Positions 10,811 to 20,699 of a stretch of 64,000 nucleotides of DNA are shown in pieces. Origin of the DNA: Ceratotherium simum simum (lineage: Eukaryota > Chordata > Mammalia > Perissodactyla > Rhinocerotidae); contig NW_004454160.1 of assembly GCF_000283155.1 (NCBI RefSeq), positions 4,440,845 to 4,504,844 of the forward strand, written 5' to 3'. Position 1 is the first letter of the stretch; every line of letters begins with the position of its first letter. The notes beneath the pieces are model-generated. The model made no database searches and was not told the DNA's origin. It saw only the letters and a list, made by a program, of their open reading frames with translations. The position numbers and the translations under genes were made by a program.

Positions 10811-13205
10811 CTAGGTGGCTGTGATGTCATGGAAAGATCTCTGTCTTTTGGCCAACGAGTGTGGGGTTTATTTTGGGGGTACTGAAAATGTTCTAAAATT
10901 GATTGTGGTGATGGTTGCACAACTCTGTGAATATACTAAAAGCCATTGAATTGTACATTTTAAATGGGTGAATTTTATGGTATGTGAGTTGTATCTCAAT
11001 AAAGCTTTTTTGGGGGGAGGGGGAAGTCATCATCCTTGCTAACAGAAGCCCTGGGCTTGGGTTCTGACTTTGCTCCTGTCAAATGGTGAGACTTTGGACA
11101 GGTCGCTTGAGTTTCCTTAGAGATAATTTCCTTATAGATAATAAGGGGATAATAACAACTACCTCTCAGGATCGTTGGGAGCCTTGAATAAGATCATGTG
11201 AGCAAAGCTTCTGACCTCTAGCTGGTACCCATTATCCTTACTACCACACTAAAGGAGACACAAACATGAGGCTCATGTTCAAAACACAGCACTCGAGCCC
11301 ACGTTGGCAGGAGTCGTGGGAGCTGCGGGGCCCAGAGCCCATAATCAGAGGACCCTGCTGGCTCCATTCTCAGCCCCACCCCACTTGTGGAAGGTACTCT
11401 CCCTCAAGGTTGCAGGTTAGGGTATGGAAAGTTGTCATCTGCAAGGGAGCTATCAATGTCTGGGATTGTTGGAGAGGGGGCTGCTGCCAGGTCCGCGTGC
11501 TGAGAACTAGGTGGGAGGGGGCCCTGCCTCCGGCAACATTTCCTGTGTGAAGCACAGACATGTTTATTTGCTCACTGAGTCTCTGGCTTGTGCTCACGCT
11601 GGGCTTCCTTCTTTCTCTACAAACCTAGTGCAGCTTCCTCTTCTCACTTCTTATCATCCACTGCCAAGTGTCTCCTGGACTTGTCACTTCCAAGTCCTTT
11701 CAGTTCCACTTTCTCTTCCCTCTCTCCTGCTCCCAAGCCATCTTGAATGTCCCTTCTCCACATATGACCCTCAGAATATTCACTCTTCCTCATTTTACAG
11801 GCACCCTTGCGACTAAGCCAGTGATTACCAGCTTTGGTTGCTCATTAGAATCACCTGGGGAACTTTAGAACCTACTGGTGCCCAGGTCCCACACTAAAAA
11901 TTCTGATTCAATTGGTCTGGAATGCGACCTGGGCACCGGTAACTTTTAATAGCATCTCAGTTGATTCTAACATGCAACCAGGGTTAAGAATCATGAACCA
12001 GCCCCTCCCCACTTCACTCGGACTATAGCAGAGCTTCCTGGCTAGTCTTCTTGCCTCCATCTTCAATATCCACTCTTGCCTTTCTGGTACATGCATAGGT
12101 GTACAAAGCCACACCTTGCGTATTTTCTACAAATATCAGCGAAAATCATCTTTCACCTTTTATCACTCTGATGTTGAGCAGATCAGAAACAAAGCCAGTT
12201 CATCCTTAAATTCATTATTTCCAGCCTTTCCTGCCATATAACTACTCCTTCAGGGCATCCTGGCTTGAAATTGTCTCTCTAGATTGAAGACCCACCGCTC
12301 TCCAGTCAGCCACCCCTTCCCTGTCCCACTTCTAGCTCGCCCCTTCATCATCCACCTGGAATGGCCATCTTTATCTTCTGCCCACCTGTTCCCCTCCTCC
12401 TGATTAATGCCGTCATAATCCAGGTTTTTCACTCAGCCCCATAACCCCGTAACTACTGGAGAGAGAGGTTTAGGTAGATAGACTTGAGGATCTATCAGCT
12501 GTGTATTTCCGCATGTGTGGATTCCATCTCTCCTACAGGACTGGCGCCTCCACTGAGGCAGGAGGGATGCGTTCATTTTCCTTTAGGACTCCCGTGAGGC
12601 TGAGGTCAGGGCTGGGGACATTCCGTAAATGCTATTTCCCAACCTGCTAAATAGCACCCATACTGAGATGGAGAAATTTAGGGAACAAAGACTTACCTAG
12701 AATCCTCAAATCAAATGTTTTGTCCAACACATATTTTCCTTTTGTATCATAGATGAGTACCTGGTAGGTATCGTTATGAATGCTCTCCAGGTGTTTAATT
12801 TTCAGAGTTCCATTTTTAAATATCTCATATGTTTCATTATTCCGGTAAAATGTCCTGTCGTATTTGCGTTGCGCAATCTTGGTTTTGCCTTTTTTCCATA
12901 GTATATCATCTATAGCATTATTCCTTGGAAAATCAGGAATGTCCAGATTGATATCATGATCCAGAGCACCCCAGATGATGATATTCTTTCCAGAGACTGC
13001 ACCTATAAAAAGCAAGACAGTTATGAGGTCTTGAGACTCACTGCCAGGGAAAGCTGGGCTGTGACTTCCTTGACTCTTATGCTCACTTCGGGGTCTCCAA
13101 AGAAGCTTCTAAGGGTAGCAATGGAGGCCCACACACCAACTTACCTTTGGAGGAAAAGAAGCAAATCAAAAGGAAGCTGGCTAGGATTTTACATGCGAGG
13201 TTCAT
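1..13205 (-). CDS. CD2: CD2 T-cell surface antigen, 5 exons, 3' end cut by the window edge
   Basis: CD2 is a type I membrane adhesion and co-stimulatory receptor of T and NK cells. In mammals it binds CD58 or CD48 through its membrane-distal Ig domain and signals through a long proline-rich tail. The coding parts are 13205-13145, 13002-12697, 8268-8035, 3948-3826 and 233-1, joined on the minus strand. Every junction is phase 1 with AG acceptor and GT donor, and they give 319 uninterrupted codons. Domain order: signal peptide (residues 1 to about 22), cysteine-free V-like domain (to about 122), C2-like domain with four cysteines (123 to 200), membrane segment (about 206-231), basic stop-transfer KRRK, then the tail. 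Human CD2 is 351 residues, so roughly the last 30-40 residues should lie left of position 1. Seven N-glycosylation sequons are seen. No frameshift or stop was found, so I take the gene as functional. Identity is confident from domain order, exon phases and the tail motifs. Confidence 0.97.
234..3825 (-). other. CD2: CD2 intron 4
   Basis: This intron of 3592 bp has GTAAG at its 5' end and ACAG at its 3' end. Besides one ERE SINE it holds an L2-like scrap near 1480-1590, containing a faint gtgaatatctgt / ggcattag core. I see nothing gene-like in the rest; the antisense reading frames here are unsupported. Confidence 0.85.
2182..2456 (+). mobile_element. ERE-type tRNA-derived SINE, older copy
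   Basis: It begins ggggctggccccgtggca and carries an A-box-like start, a B-box-like GGTTCAAATCC, the catgctgaggcggcgtcccacata block, the ggggctttg segment and an A-rich tail. It is flanked by perfect 14-bp duplications aagataatgaatat at 2168-2181 and 2457-2470. It contains the longer 3' module 'attggcaacac...tcttcctca'. Confidence 0.93.
3826..3948 (-). CDS. CD2: CD2 exon 4: transmembrane segment
   Basis: The exon is 123 bp and encodes residues 201-241, beginning EKGLDFYLIGG. A hydrophobic run of about 26 residues, rich in Ile, Leu, Val and Phe with a GGICGGG start, is followed by KRRKQNSRR, a positive-inside stop-transfer sequence. The acceptor is CTTGCAG after a C/T tract and the donor is GTAAG. 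It joins exon 3 and exon 5 in phase 1. Confidence 0.96.
4640..4830 (+). mobile_element. MIR SINE
   Basis: The core runs gctgtgtgacttttggcaag, then acctctctgagcctg and tttgtaaaatggagataat, which follows the MIR consensus in order, ending in a gtaaagcgct-like segment. Confidence 0.85.
6086..6416. mobile_element. Old non-autonomous DNA transposon, interrupted
   Basis: The left arm reads cacaggatgcccagttaaa...ttagtataagtatgtccc and the right end reads tttattttctaaatctggcaa, the arms of a common partly palindromic mammalian DNA element. It is split by the Tigger-like element at 6188. I do not give a subfamily name. Confidence 0.65.
6188..6380. mobile_element. Tigger/pogo-like MITE
   Basis: The termini are inverted: tagtcatgtggcccataac on the left and, read backwards, acagtcatgcatcactta on the right. 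It is flanked by TA on both sides, the target of Tc1/mariner and pogo elements. The inside includes accatataacctaggtgtgt and gatgttcacacaatgatgca, typical of this MITE group. Confidence 0.75.
6555..7005 (+). mobile_element. MLT1-like (ERVL-MaLR) LTR
   Basis: It runs from gcagactctaagatggccccc through cctcctggtattcccacc, ggaagccagctgccgt, ctgagccagaacacccagctaa and gaaactgtgagataat to gcagcaacagataactcat. That is the expected order for an MLT1-group LTR. Confidence 0.8.
8035..8268 (-). CDS. CD2: CD2 exon 3: membrane-proximal IgC2-like domain
   Basis: The exon is 234 bp and encodes residues 123-200, starting ETVSKPKISW. Four cysteines at 134, 141, 182 and 199 match the two-disulphide pattern of CD2 domain 2. 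Four sequons are present: N136 (NTT), N177 (NAS), N181 (NCT) and N185 (NNT). The acceptor has a good pyrimidine tract (TTTTCTTTTCAG), and the donor is GTGCGT, which is GT but weak. The reading frame continues briefly into the intron without a stop, so the exon end is set by the donor and by the phase match to exon 4. Confidence 0.95.
8510..8665 (-). mobile_element. MIR SINE
   Basis: The order tcatttaatccgcacaa, ttcccatttacagatgaaa, ctgagaggtggagtggctgg and cccagtaataaatggcaga is the reverse complement of the MIR core. Confidence 0.8.
10162..10502 (+). mobile_element. 5'-truncated L1 (3' end)
   Basis: It begins inside the ORF2 end (atggatggacattgaggg, tattatgcaaagtgaaataa) and continues into the 3' UTR with a G-rich tract (gggggaggggggagggcg), ending in an A-rich tail. 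Twelve-base duplications aaggagatgtgg flank it at 10150-10161 and 10503-10514. Confidence 0.88.
10771..10807. repeat. (AC)n microsatellite
   Basis: About 18 uninterrupted AC units within CD2 intron 2. Confidence 0.95.
10870..11015 (+). mobile_element. Old L1 3' end fragment
   Basis: It contains the L1M 3' UTR signature attgattgtggtgatggttg, actctgtgaatatactaaa, gtacattttaaatgggtgaa and ttgtatctcaataaagct. Confidence 0.85.
11045..11205 (+). mobile_element. MIR SINE
   Basis: The MIR-like order is ggcttgggttctgactttgc, actttggacaggtcgcttga, aataaggggataataacaac, tacctctcaggatcgttggg. Confidence 0.75.
11819..11995. mobile_element. hAT/Charlie-type MITE
   Basis: The termini cagtgattaccagctttgg and (reversed) catgattcttaaccctgg are inverted copies. 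The inside is itself palindromic (attagaatcacctggggaac against gttgattctaacatgcaacc), as in this common hAT MITE group. Confidence 0.75.
12697..13002 (-). CDS. CD2: CD2 exon 2: membrane-distal IgV-like ligand-binding domain
   Basis: The exon is 306 bp and encodes residues 21-122. It contains no cysteine at all, which fits CD2 domain 1, a V-set fold without the canonical disulphide. Recognisable landmarks are the tryptophan at residue 31, the ILWKKGKTKIA strand C/C' region (54-64) and DTYQVLIYD near strand F (98-106). Three sequons are visible at N76 (NET), N84 (NGT) and N97 (NDT). The NGT lies in the same KNGTLKIKHL context as the single domain-1 glycan of human CD2. The acceptor is preceded by a short pyrimidine-poor tract (TTTTTATAG) and the donor is GTAAG. 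In the family this domain makes the CD58/CD48 contact with charged side chains; the DHD, KKGK and KRK-like charged patches are consistent. Confidence 0.96.
13145..13205 (-). CDS. CD2: CD2 exon 1 coding part: signal peptide
   Basis: It encodes 20 codons plus one base, starting MNLACKILASF and running into a hydrophobic core (LLICFF) before SSK. The ATG is chosen because it has A at -3 and G at -1 and begins a typical signal peptide. The reading frame stays open for more than 50 codons upstream, but that stretch is a CA-repeat-encoded Cys/Val run and untranslated sequence. The donor is GTAAG. The split codon completes with exon 2 to give SSKGAVSG, the usual CD2 signal-cleavage neighbourhood. 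The following intron is only 142 bp. Confidence 0.95.
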
Positions 13206-13335
13206 CTTTGGGGTTAGTTTCCTTGGTGATTCTGAGCTCTTCTTGCAAAAGGAATTGAAATAAGACTGGCGGAATCCACCCCCTGACAGCTTAACCACGT
13301 GCCTCTTTTTTTTGCTTTTATGGTAGCATAGAAAG
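13206..13335 (-). promoter_or_regulatory. CD2: Probable CD2 5' UTR and proximal promoter
   Basis: This is the 130 bp directly 5' of the CD2 start codon. I see no strong TATA box; a weak CATAAAAG lies about 115 bp from the ATG. A CACGTG E-box (13296-13301) overlaps an AACCAC core of the type RUNX factors bind (13293-13298), which would suit a T-lineage promoter. The sites are read by eye and their use is inference. Confidence 0.4.
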
Positions 13336-13376
13336 CACACACACGTGCGCACACACACACACACACACACACACAC
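13336..13376. repeat. (CA)n microsatellite just upstream of CD2
   Basis: An imperfect then perfect CA dinucleotide run of about 20 units lies about 130-170 bp upstream of the CD2 start codon. It is interrupted by CGTGCG near its left end. Confidence 0.95.
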
Positions 13377-13439
13377 TCAGCAAAATGATCCTGCTGATGT
13401 GCGCCTTTGCCAACGCAGATATATTTATGAGTATGTGTT

Positions 13440-13600
13440 TTCTTATCACATTTTAATCCTCACAACAAACTTGGGTGGGTTTTGTTATCCCCACCGAAGA
13501 GATGAGAAACTGAGAGGCTAAGTAAATCACTTAGGATCACCCTACGGTTAACAAGGAGCCAGATTCAACCATACAGCCCATCTTATATCCATTCAGCTAT
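13440..13600 (-). mobile_element. MIR SINE
   Basis: The order ttttaatcctcacaacaaac, ttatccccaccgaagagatg, gaaactgagaggctaagta and aacaaggagccagattcaa is the MIR reverse complement. It lies about 250 bp upstream of CD2. Confidence 0.85.
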
Positions 13601-13604
13601 AATG

Positions 13605-14395
13605 CCTCTAACAAGACCACAGAGAAATATAGGTAAACATTCATGAGTGAATCACAGAATACAAATTGTTATCCTATGATTACAAATATTGAAAAATGTA
13701 TACATATGAAATAATTATGAAAGTGGATTTTTTCTCTATCTCAAAAGGTGTTTTTAATATTCTAAAATTGTTTTTATGATAAAAAGAAATATAAATTGTC
13801 AGCTGTAAATACTTGAAATCTCCAAATCTTATGTTTAGCATACATTTTACTACTCTATTGAAATTCACAGTTAGGTAAATAAAAACTTGTTCCAGAGCAA
13901 ACAAAAATGCGTAAAGACTATGAAATACTATTAAACAACCAGAACAAATCATTCAAAAAACATTTAAGATGGTTAACACGATAGATGGTTAAGGAAAGAA
14001 GCAATAAGGAGAAAAACAGAAGTGCGAGAGAACTGGGAGAGAAAGAGAAAAGAAATTCGTGATACGGGGAGAGAAACAGAGTGATGTATTGATGCACACA
14101 CACAGAAAAAGATGCACAGAGAGATCCAGTCACAGAAAAAAGGGACACTCAAGGACAGATTTCCAAAGTAGATTTCCAGTTTTATGATTCTTAAGGATAG
14201 AGTAAAAATCTTAAAAACTGTGCTTGTTTTCTGTTTCAACTTTAGGTACAAATATGGATATTCTCTCTCAGGAAGTTGCCCAGGAAATGAAATTAAGTCA
14301 AAGCAATGGATCTCAACCATTGGGTAAAAGGAAGCCCGAATATTTGCATTATGATTGTGTGAGAAATCCCTAAATCATATCATCCATAAAAATAA
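13605..14395. other. AT-rich intergenic stretch, no gene seen
   Basis: It is AT-rich with a purine-biased segment near 13990-14140 (gagagaaagagaaaag-type). I recognise neither exon nor clear repeat family. Confidence 0.5.
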
Positions 14396-14399
14396 ACTA

Positions 14400-15190
14400 C
14401 GGTTGGATTAAATTTTTAAATGTTAAAAAATCTATAATAGTGCTAAAAAACAATATAGAAAGATATTTTCATATCTTTGAGTACAGAAGGCCTACCTACA
14501 TATACAATATGATCCAAAAGTAAGAAAGAAAAGATGGACACAATTGACTACATAACAATGTAACATTTACGTATAGGCAAAGATATAATGAACAAAATGA
14601 AAAGATATGACAGAAAATATTTGAAGTATACCTGAAAAATTACTAATATTCAAGATATATAAAGTATTCCTGTAAGTGAATAAGAAGAAGAAAACTCAGT
14701 TTTTAAAATGGGCAAAGGATATAAATGAGCAGTTTATAAAAGAAATACTCTATAGAAGAAGTATCAGTAAACATATGAGAAGACCTCTAATGTCACCAAA
14801 AATATATATATTATAGCCATAAAATACCATTTTCACCATCAGATTGGCAAAATTAGAAAAGATAATAATTTACATTATTGACAAGAATATAGGAAGAAAC
14901 AGGCACCTTCATACAGTATGAGTGTAACTCCAGACCTCCGGGGGGGTAGAATTTGGCAATTTCCACCAAACTTTAAAATATATATATATTTTGATCTATT
15001 AATTTTATTTTGAGAAATTTATTTTATGCAAATATTTGCATAAATGAGCAAAAATTCTGTTCAAGGACGTTTGTTGTAGCATTTTTTTGTAATAAAAATT
15101 TGCAAACAACTAAAATTATGGTATATTCATATTATGAAATATTGTATAACAGTTAAAATAGAATGAAGCAGACTCAAGAGTAAGAATATA
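14400..15190 (+). mobile_element. Degraded old L1 fragment
   Basis: L1M-like landmarks in order: aatgggcaaaggatataaat, taaacatatgagaagacctc, aataccattttcaccatcag, tgtaactccagacctccggg and ttatggtatattcatattat. It carries many indels and no open frame. Confidence 0.75.
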
Positions 15191-15194
15191 ATAA

Positions 15195-15245
15195 TATTAC
15201 ATTATATTATATTATATTATATTACATTACATTACATTACATTAT
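15195..15245. repeat. Compound (ATTAT)n(ATTAC)n microsatellite
   Basis: A run of ATTAT pentamers changes abruptly to ATTAC pentamers, about ten units in all. Confidence 0.9.
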
Positions 15246-15889
15246 TAGTGCATGTGTAGAAAAACGTCTGGAAGGATCTTACCGAACTTTAACAGTGCTC
15301 TCCTTTCAGAACTTAGACTTCGAGAAAACTGAAAGGAAACTTTCACTTTTTATTTTATCAACTTCTGTGAAGTTAGAAATTTTGGTAAGGAACACATTAT
15401 TTTTATAATGAAAGGTTTTTGTGTTTTTTTTAAACAAGGAACGCTTAAGTATATGCAGATCCTGACAAACAGTTAGCATCTAGTTTCCCTGTTTGTAAGT
15501 GGCTAACTCACTAGCCAACTGTCCAACCCAGGCTTGCAAGGCCTGGTGCAGATGATGTGGTGAAGACCATCATGTAACCTGCCTCAGCTTTTAAGGGAAG
15601 TTTCTCCCTCTCCTTCCCACTTTCCCGCAAGCTTTTCCTATCAGGTGGAGAGCAGCTCTCTGTTCTTCTTTTTGAAATATTAATTCTGCTCCTCTCACAT
15701 CTCATTCAATTCTGAGTGATGAGCACGGCTTCAAGGGCAGAAATCGCAAAAAGAAAGAGATCGATGGATCTATGTAAAATTTAAAACTCTTATATATAAA
15801 AATCCAAAAAAAAAAAAACATAAAAAGACAGAGTGTGCAAAGGGGCACATTATTTACAAGATATATGACAAAGATTAATATCCTTAAAA

Positions 15890-16400
15890 TTAAATTTTTC
15901 TTGTAAACATAGAAAGAAAAGATACATCCCTTGATATTAAAATGGGTCAAGGTCGTAAAAGGGACAATTTATAAAAGAAGAGATACAGTTAAACAACAAG
16001 CCTATGAAAACACAGTCAATTTATTAACAAAGAAAGAAATGTAAATTTTAACATACATGTATTTTTCAACTTTCATTTAAAAAATGAAAATATATGGTGT
16101 TAATGGTGGTGAAAACAGACATTCTTGCATACGGCCAGTAGAAAAGCAAATAGGTGTAGAGTTTCTGATGGACAATTTGTCAGTGTGAATCAGAAGCATC
16201 AAAAATATTTATATTTTGACCTAACAAGTCCACAACAATGATTTTATCCTAAGGAAATAATAAGGGACTTATAAGACTTGGCTATAAGTTTATATACTGT
16301 AGTCTTTTTTATAAGTTAAAATTGGGAACAATTTAAATGTACAAGAGGAGGAAATTGGTTAAGTAAATCATGATATGACAAACTGAATATGGAAAAAAAG
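15890..16400 (+). mobile_element. Degraded old L1 fragment
   Basis: It contains attaaaatgggtcaaggtcg, acaatttataaaagaagaga, aaacaacaagcctatgaaaa and later ttttatcctaaggaaataat. This is the same stretch of an old L1 as at 14.7-15.1 kb, in the same orientation. Confidence 0.65.
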
Positions 16401-19180
16401 GTCACAATAAACAGTACAGGACTGCTTTTGTTTCTCCAAAAGTGCGTGTTGGGTGTGCATCTCTTGGAAGGATGTCCACCAGGGTCTTGGCGTGGTGGGA
16501 TAATGGCTATCGTTCTATTGTCTTTGGTTGTTGTTGCTATTCTAATATTTTTAAATTGAGCATGTATTGCTTTCCAATTGATTTCTTTTTGATTCTAAGT
16601 GGGCCTCCCACTTAGGCAAAAGCTCCCCGGACTGAGGGTGGGTGCAGCCTCTGCCCGCATGTGTTGAGGTTCCGGGGAAAATCCGGTGGATGACTCACTC
16701 CGGTTTCTCCCTCACCATCCACATTGCAGTCTAGGGGTTGTCTCTGGCTCTATGGTAATTGACTCTTTTTCTTACCCAAACTAACACTCTTGGGGAAATA
16801 GACTAAAGGGAAGAAAGTAAGAAGCAGAGGAGGGGGAGAAGAAAAGATTCTCAGAGGCCTTGCTTTAGGACAAACTCCTACTCCCTGACTAATGAAACAC
16901 CTTCGGCCCTGACTCCCACCTCCTGCTCTCCGTATCCACATAAAGCATGAGCGAGGATTGGGTTGTGTTAACACTGTGGCAGTTCACACCCAACTGAATG
17001 TCTTGAATTGTGGGACTTTAGAGCAGAAAGAAACTCAGGAAGCGATCTAGTCTCCTCTCCACATTTCAGTTGAGAGTCCTGAGCCCAGGGAAGTTCTGGG
17101 GTGTGCCTACTCCCTTCATCCAAGTCAGCAACCTAATCTCCAGCCTCTAGGACCCGTGCTCCAAACTCTGGGACATCGTCTGCTTCCTACTGAGGGTCAG
17201 GGTCATCTTTGCCTCCTACACTTTGCGAGCACCCTCGGCTTAAGAATCACTAAGTCCAGCCTCTCTTTCCTACGTAACATCCATCTCCTCTCTGGTGCCT
17301 CCACTGTGCCCTCCTTACACCTTCCAACAAGCTCAAGTGAGAAATGTGGAGGGAGCCAAGTGTGTGTGTAGCACATCATACTAAAAACTGAGTATGCCGT
17401 GGCTTCGGTGATGATCAGAAAGGCCATACCATGTGTCTGTTCGCAGCCTGGTTCCCTTGATGTTCAGCTTGGTTGTATCTGGATGGTCACGTCAAAATCA
17501 TCATCAGCATCAGAATCCACAGCCATTTTCATTGCCAGGAAATGACATGGGTGTTCTTATCAAGGCGGCCTCACGCAATCAGACACCAATGTGTAGTCCA
17601 TGGTGGGAGACCCCTGTCTCTGAGAGCCTACTCCTCTGCAGGTGTGATCTCCTCTGGGGCAAAACCTTTTTCTTTTCCTTTTGTCTTTCCCACCCACACA
17701 GCAGGGAGGACAGAATCAACCCACGGAAACAGTTCCTGTGTGAAGTTTGGGTTTCTGAAATGAGAGTCACCCAGCCTGGAAGTCCCCCAAGGGGTAAATG
17801 CCTCTGAAAGCAGAAAGGGTATGTGATCCTGTGCCACCAGCTGTATAATCACATGATTATAGAGAAGATAGCTTTGAGCCAAATAGACCTGGCCCCACCA
17901 GGTACTAGAGATGCAGATCTGGGCATGCAGTTCATGTCTTTGAGCCTCAGTTTCCACATTTATAAAAGACGACAAATACTCCATTCTCAAGCTTATTGTG
18001 ACTGTCAAATGACGTATGTCCGGCATCTAGGGCAGTGCCTGGGCCCTGGGAGATTCTCAATAAACATCAGCTTTCTTCCCTGTTTGCCACTGTGTTCCTG
18101 ATAGAGAGGCCTACTTAAGGGAAGAGGCAAAATCGAGAAGCTTTGCCATCAGAAATAAACCAAGAAAGCTTGAGGCTCTCAGGCTTCTGAATACTTTCCA
18201 GCAAGAAAGTTGGGGACTTTAGACCAACAAGAACTAGGAAACTTGATAAGATTTCTTAGGCATGTATTACTTTTCTCTGCTTTTTATTCTTGTAAACTTA
18301 TATTTTTTACCTTATTTACTTCTCAGGGTTGCTTAGCTAAAATGTGAGTTTGTGAACTAAGAAACAGTGATGCTGGGGACACAGGGAAACAGAGCACTTC
18401 TCAGCTGCTGGGCTTGGGAACAGGAGCCCGGGACACAAGGAGGTGGTGCCAGCCGCTCAGAGTAGAGGAAAGCAGAGGGAGGCCCTGCCCCAGAGGAAAG
18501 CTGACGGACGGAGATGCCACTGGGCCTAGGCCCAGGGAGGGGTCCGCAGTGGCTTAAGGAGATGGAAGTCCATGCAACTCACCCACAAACAGCAAGAACC
18601 TAATAAATGCTGGTTGTATGAACAACTGAACGGAGAAGGTGAAAGAAGTGGTGGTTGGATGGAATTCAAGCTTGAAGACCCAGGTGTCAAGTGTGAATTC
18701 TCACTTTTCTTGCTTGCTGGCTGTGTGACCCTCAGGGCCCTCGTGGAGCCTGTTTTGTCATGTCTGAAATGGTGAGGCGGGGCAGGGGGCAATAATTTTG
18801 CTTCTTCAATCTAGCTCGAAAGGTTGCGATGAGGGTGAGATAAAGTCACCGACAAAAAACCTGCACTCTATGCCAGAAAGTTCAGGACAGTGCTGTGATG
18901 ATGAGAGTGGCCATGAAAAATGTATGGGAAGATCATCAGGGGGAGGTTTCTGCGATTTAGTTCAGCCACAGCCAGATCCCAGACCAAGCAAGAGGGCAAT
19001 CTCTCCAGGGTCAGGTGAGCTGGCGAGAAAGAACTTCACCTCAGGGACACCCAGTAAATCTATCCTTTTCCGACTGCTCTTAGGGCGTCTTTATTTCAAA
19101 GGACCCTGGGGCACGGTCCCTGCCTGCTGCTGCCACCCTCTGGCCATAATCTGAACTGCATCCTTGCTAATTTTTCGCTG
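16400..19180. other. Intergenic, mostly unique sequence with scattered MIR pieces
   Basis: I see no exon. MIR-type cores in plus orientation occur near 17900-18075 (gagcctcagtttccacattt ... gggagattctcaataaacat) and 18690-18870 (ctggctgtgtgaccctcagg ...). A MIR3-like piece lies near 17005-17130. Confidence 0.55.
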
Positions 19181-19559
19181 TAGGTGCTCAGAACTCCTAA
19201 CTTTTGTATACAAACTGTATTTGCATTGTGTTTTTCAGTTGACACTTTTTTCCCTCAAAAATAATATTCTTCCACCCACACAACATCCTTGCAGTATAAG
19301 TGTTTTTGTAGACGAAGAAACCAAGGCCTGGAGAAGTTAAATGAATTTCTGTGGAGACGTAGCCAGGAGATGAGCCCAGGTTCTCCGATTCTAAGACCTG
19401 TGTTCCTTCTGCTATCACTAGGATATGTCAGTTAGTTCTACTGCTACTATAATAGTTCTCAGAATCTGCACATGGCATTCTCCCAACCTCCTCTCCTACC
19501 CCTCCCCTCTATCATGGCCCTAAACTCCCTGTCTGTATCTCCTGTCTGTATCTGAGGCT

Positions 19560-20690
19560 GCCCATGGGCAAGGGGTGGGGATGGGGGCTACAAAGATGAG
19601 AAGGCACATGCAGCCCTCTCCTCTCAGGGATCTCAGACTGCTGAGGGAGGTGAGACAGGCACCAGGGACCACGGTACCCATGAGCAGCATCACAGACAGG
19701 TTCAGGTGGAAATCACGGAGATCAAAGAGGCTCCAACTGGGAGAGGTGGTGCCTGAGCTGGACCGTGAAAGACCGACAGGATGCCAGTTCATAAAGAGGT
19801 CAATCGATGAAGGACATCCCAGGCAGAGGACCCAGGAGGAGCGAAGCACAGACTCAGACAAACTCAGCCCCAGGGGAATTTGTGCTCCTGTTTGCAGAAG
19901 AGGGAGGCCGGCAGTGAAGCTGGATGGGGAGGTTGGGGGAGGATGAAATTCATACTATTATCCATTCTTCAGGTCTTCCATTTGTTCATTTAACAAATAT
20001 TTATTGTGACAGGCACATATTCTGTTTGTTTCTCGGGATAAAAGCAAAACCAAGACTTTGTTACATAGTATTCCTTTATTTAGTCAATGAATATTTATTG
20101 CCCGCGTAGCCCGCGTACTTATGCCAGCCGCTTTCCCAGGCGCTGGGATGTATCTCTGCGTGCATTGAAATTACATTCTAGTGGGGACACAGATAATACA
20201 CAACATAAATAAGTAACATGTGAGTATTTAGATGGTGCAAATTCAGGAGAAGAATAAGGCAGGAGAGGGAGCGTGCAGGCTGGAGTGGGGGTTTGCTCTG
20301 TTAGAGAGTGTGGCCACACCGAGGAAGCGGCTCTGAGTGAAGACCTGAAGAACTGAGAGACAGTGGTAAATACTTGGGGGAGGAGCACTCCAGGCAGAGG
20401 AGACAGAGCCAGCACAGGCCCCGAGCTGGGACCATGCCTGGTGTGTTGGGGGGACAGGGAGGAGTGCATGGGGGCCGAGGGAGAAGGAGAAGAGTTCAGA
20501 GGCCCCCAAGAGGGGCAGGCGGGCCAAGAAGGAAGTCATGGGAGGCTTTGTTCAGAGCAGGAGCAGCTCAGTGCTGACTGCCGAGAGGTCTGGCTCTTCC
20601 TGCAGAGTTTAAAGCAGTGGAAAAGGAGCCTCTTCTGCAGTCGACTCTGTAGATTTGACTGAGGTGTGGAGAGGTGAGGCCAGGGGCCCT
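19560..20690 (-). mobile_element. L2-like LINE fragments
   Basis: Two blocks read as reversed L2 3' sequence: about 19580-19930 (ggtgagacaggcaccaggga, gacatcccaggcagagga) and 20080-20600 (atgaatatttattg, acattctagtggggacacag, ggagcactccaggcagagga, gagccagcacaggccc). Both are ancient and diverged. Confidence 0.65.
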
Positions 20691-20699
20691 GGGAGGTCC

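Larger units (their letters stand above)
8269..12696 (-). other. CD2: CD2 intron 2
   Basis: This intron of 4428 bp runs from GTAAG to TTTTCAG. It contains one MIR, two L1 3' ends, an AC microsatellite, another MIR and one hAT-type element. The parts 8670-10150 and 12000-12640 show no exon; 9220-9290 is a pyrimidine-rich (TTCC)n-like patch. Confidence 0.85.

Noticed and set aside
10524..10920. Open frames with VCVCVC runs
   Set aside because: They are translations of the AC microsatellite.
13206..13376. In-frame upstream ATG that would extend CD2 by 57 residues
   Set aside because: The extension is encoded by the CA repeat (Cys-Val run) and would bury the signal peptide; the ATG at 13205 has a better context.
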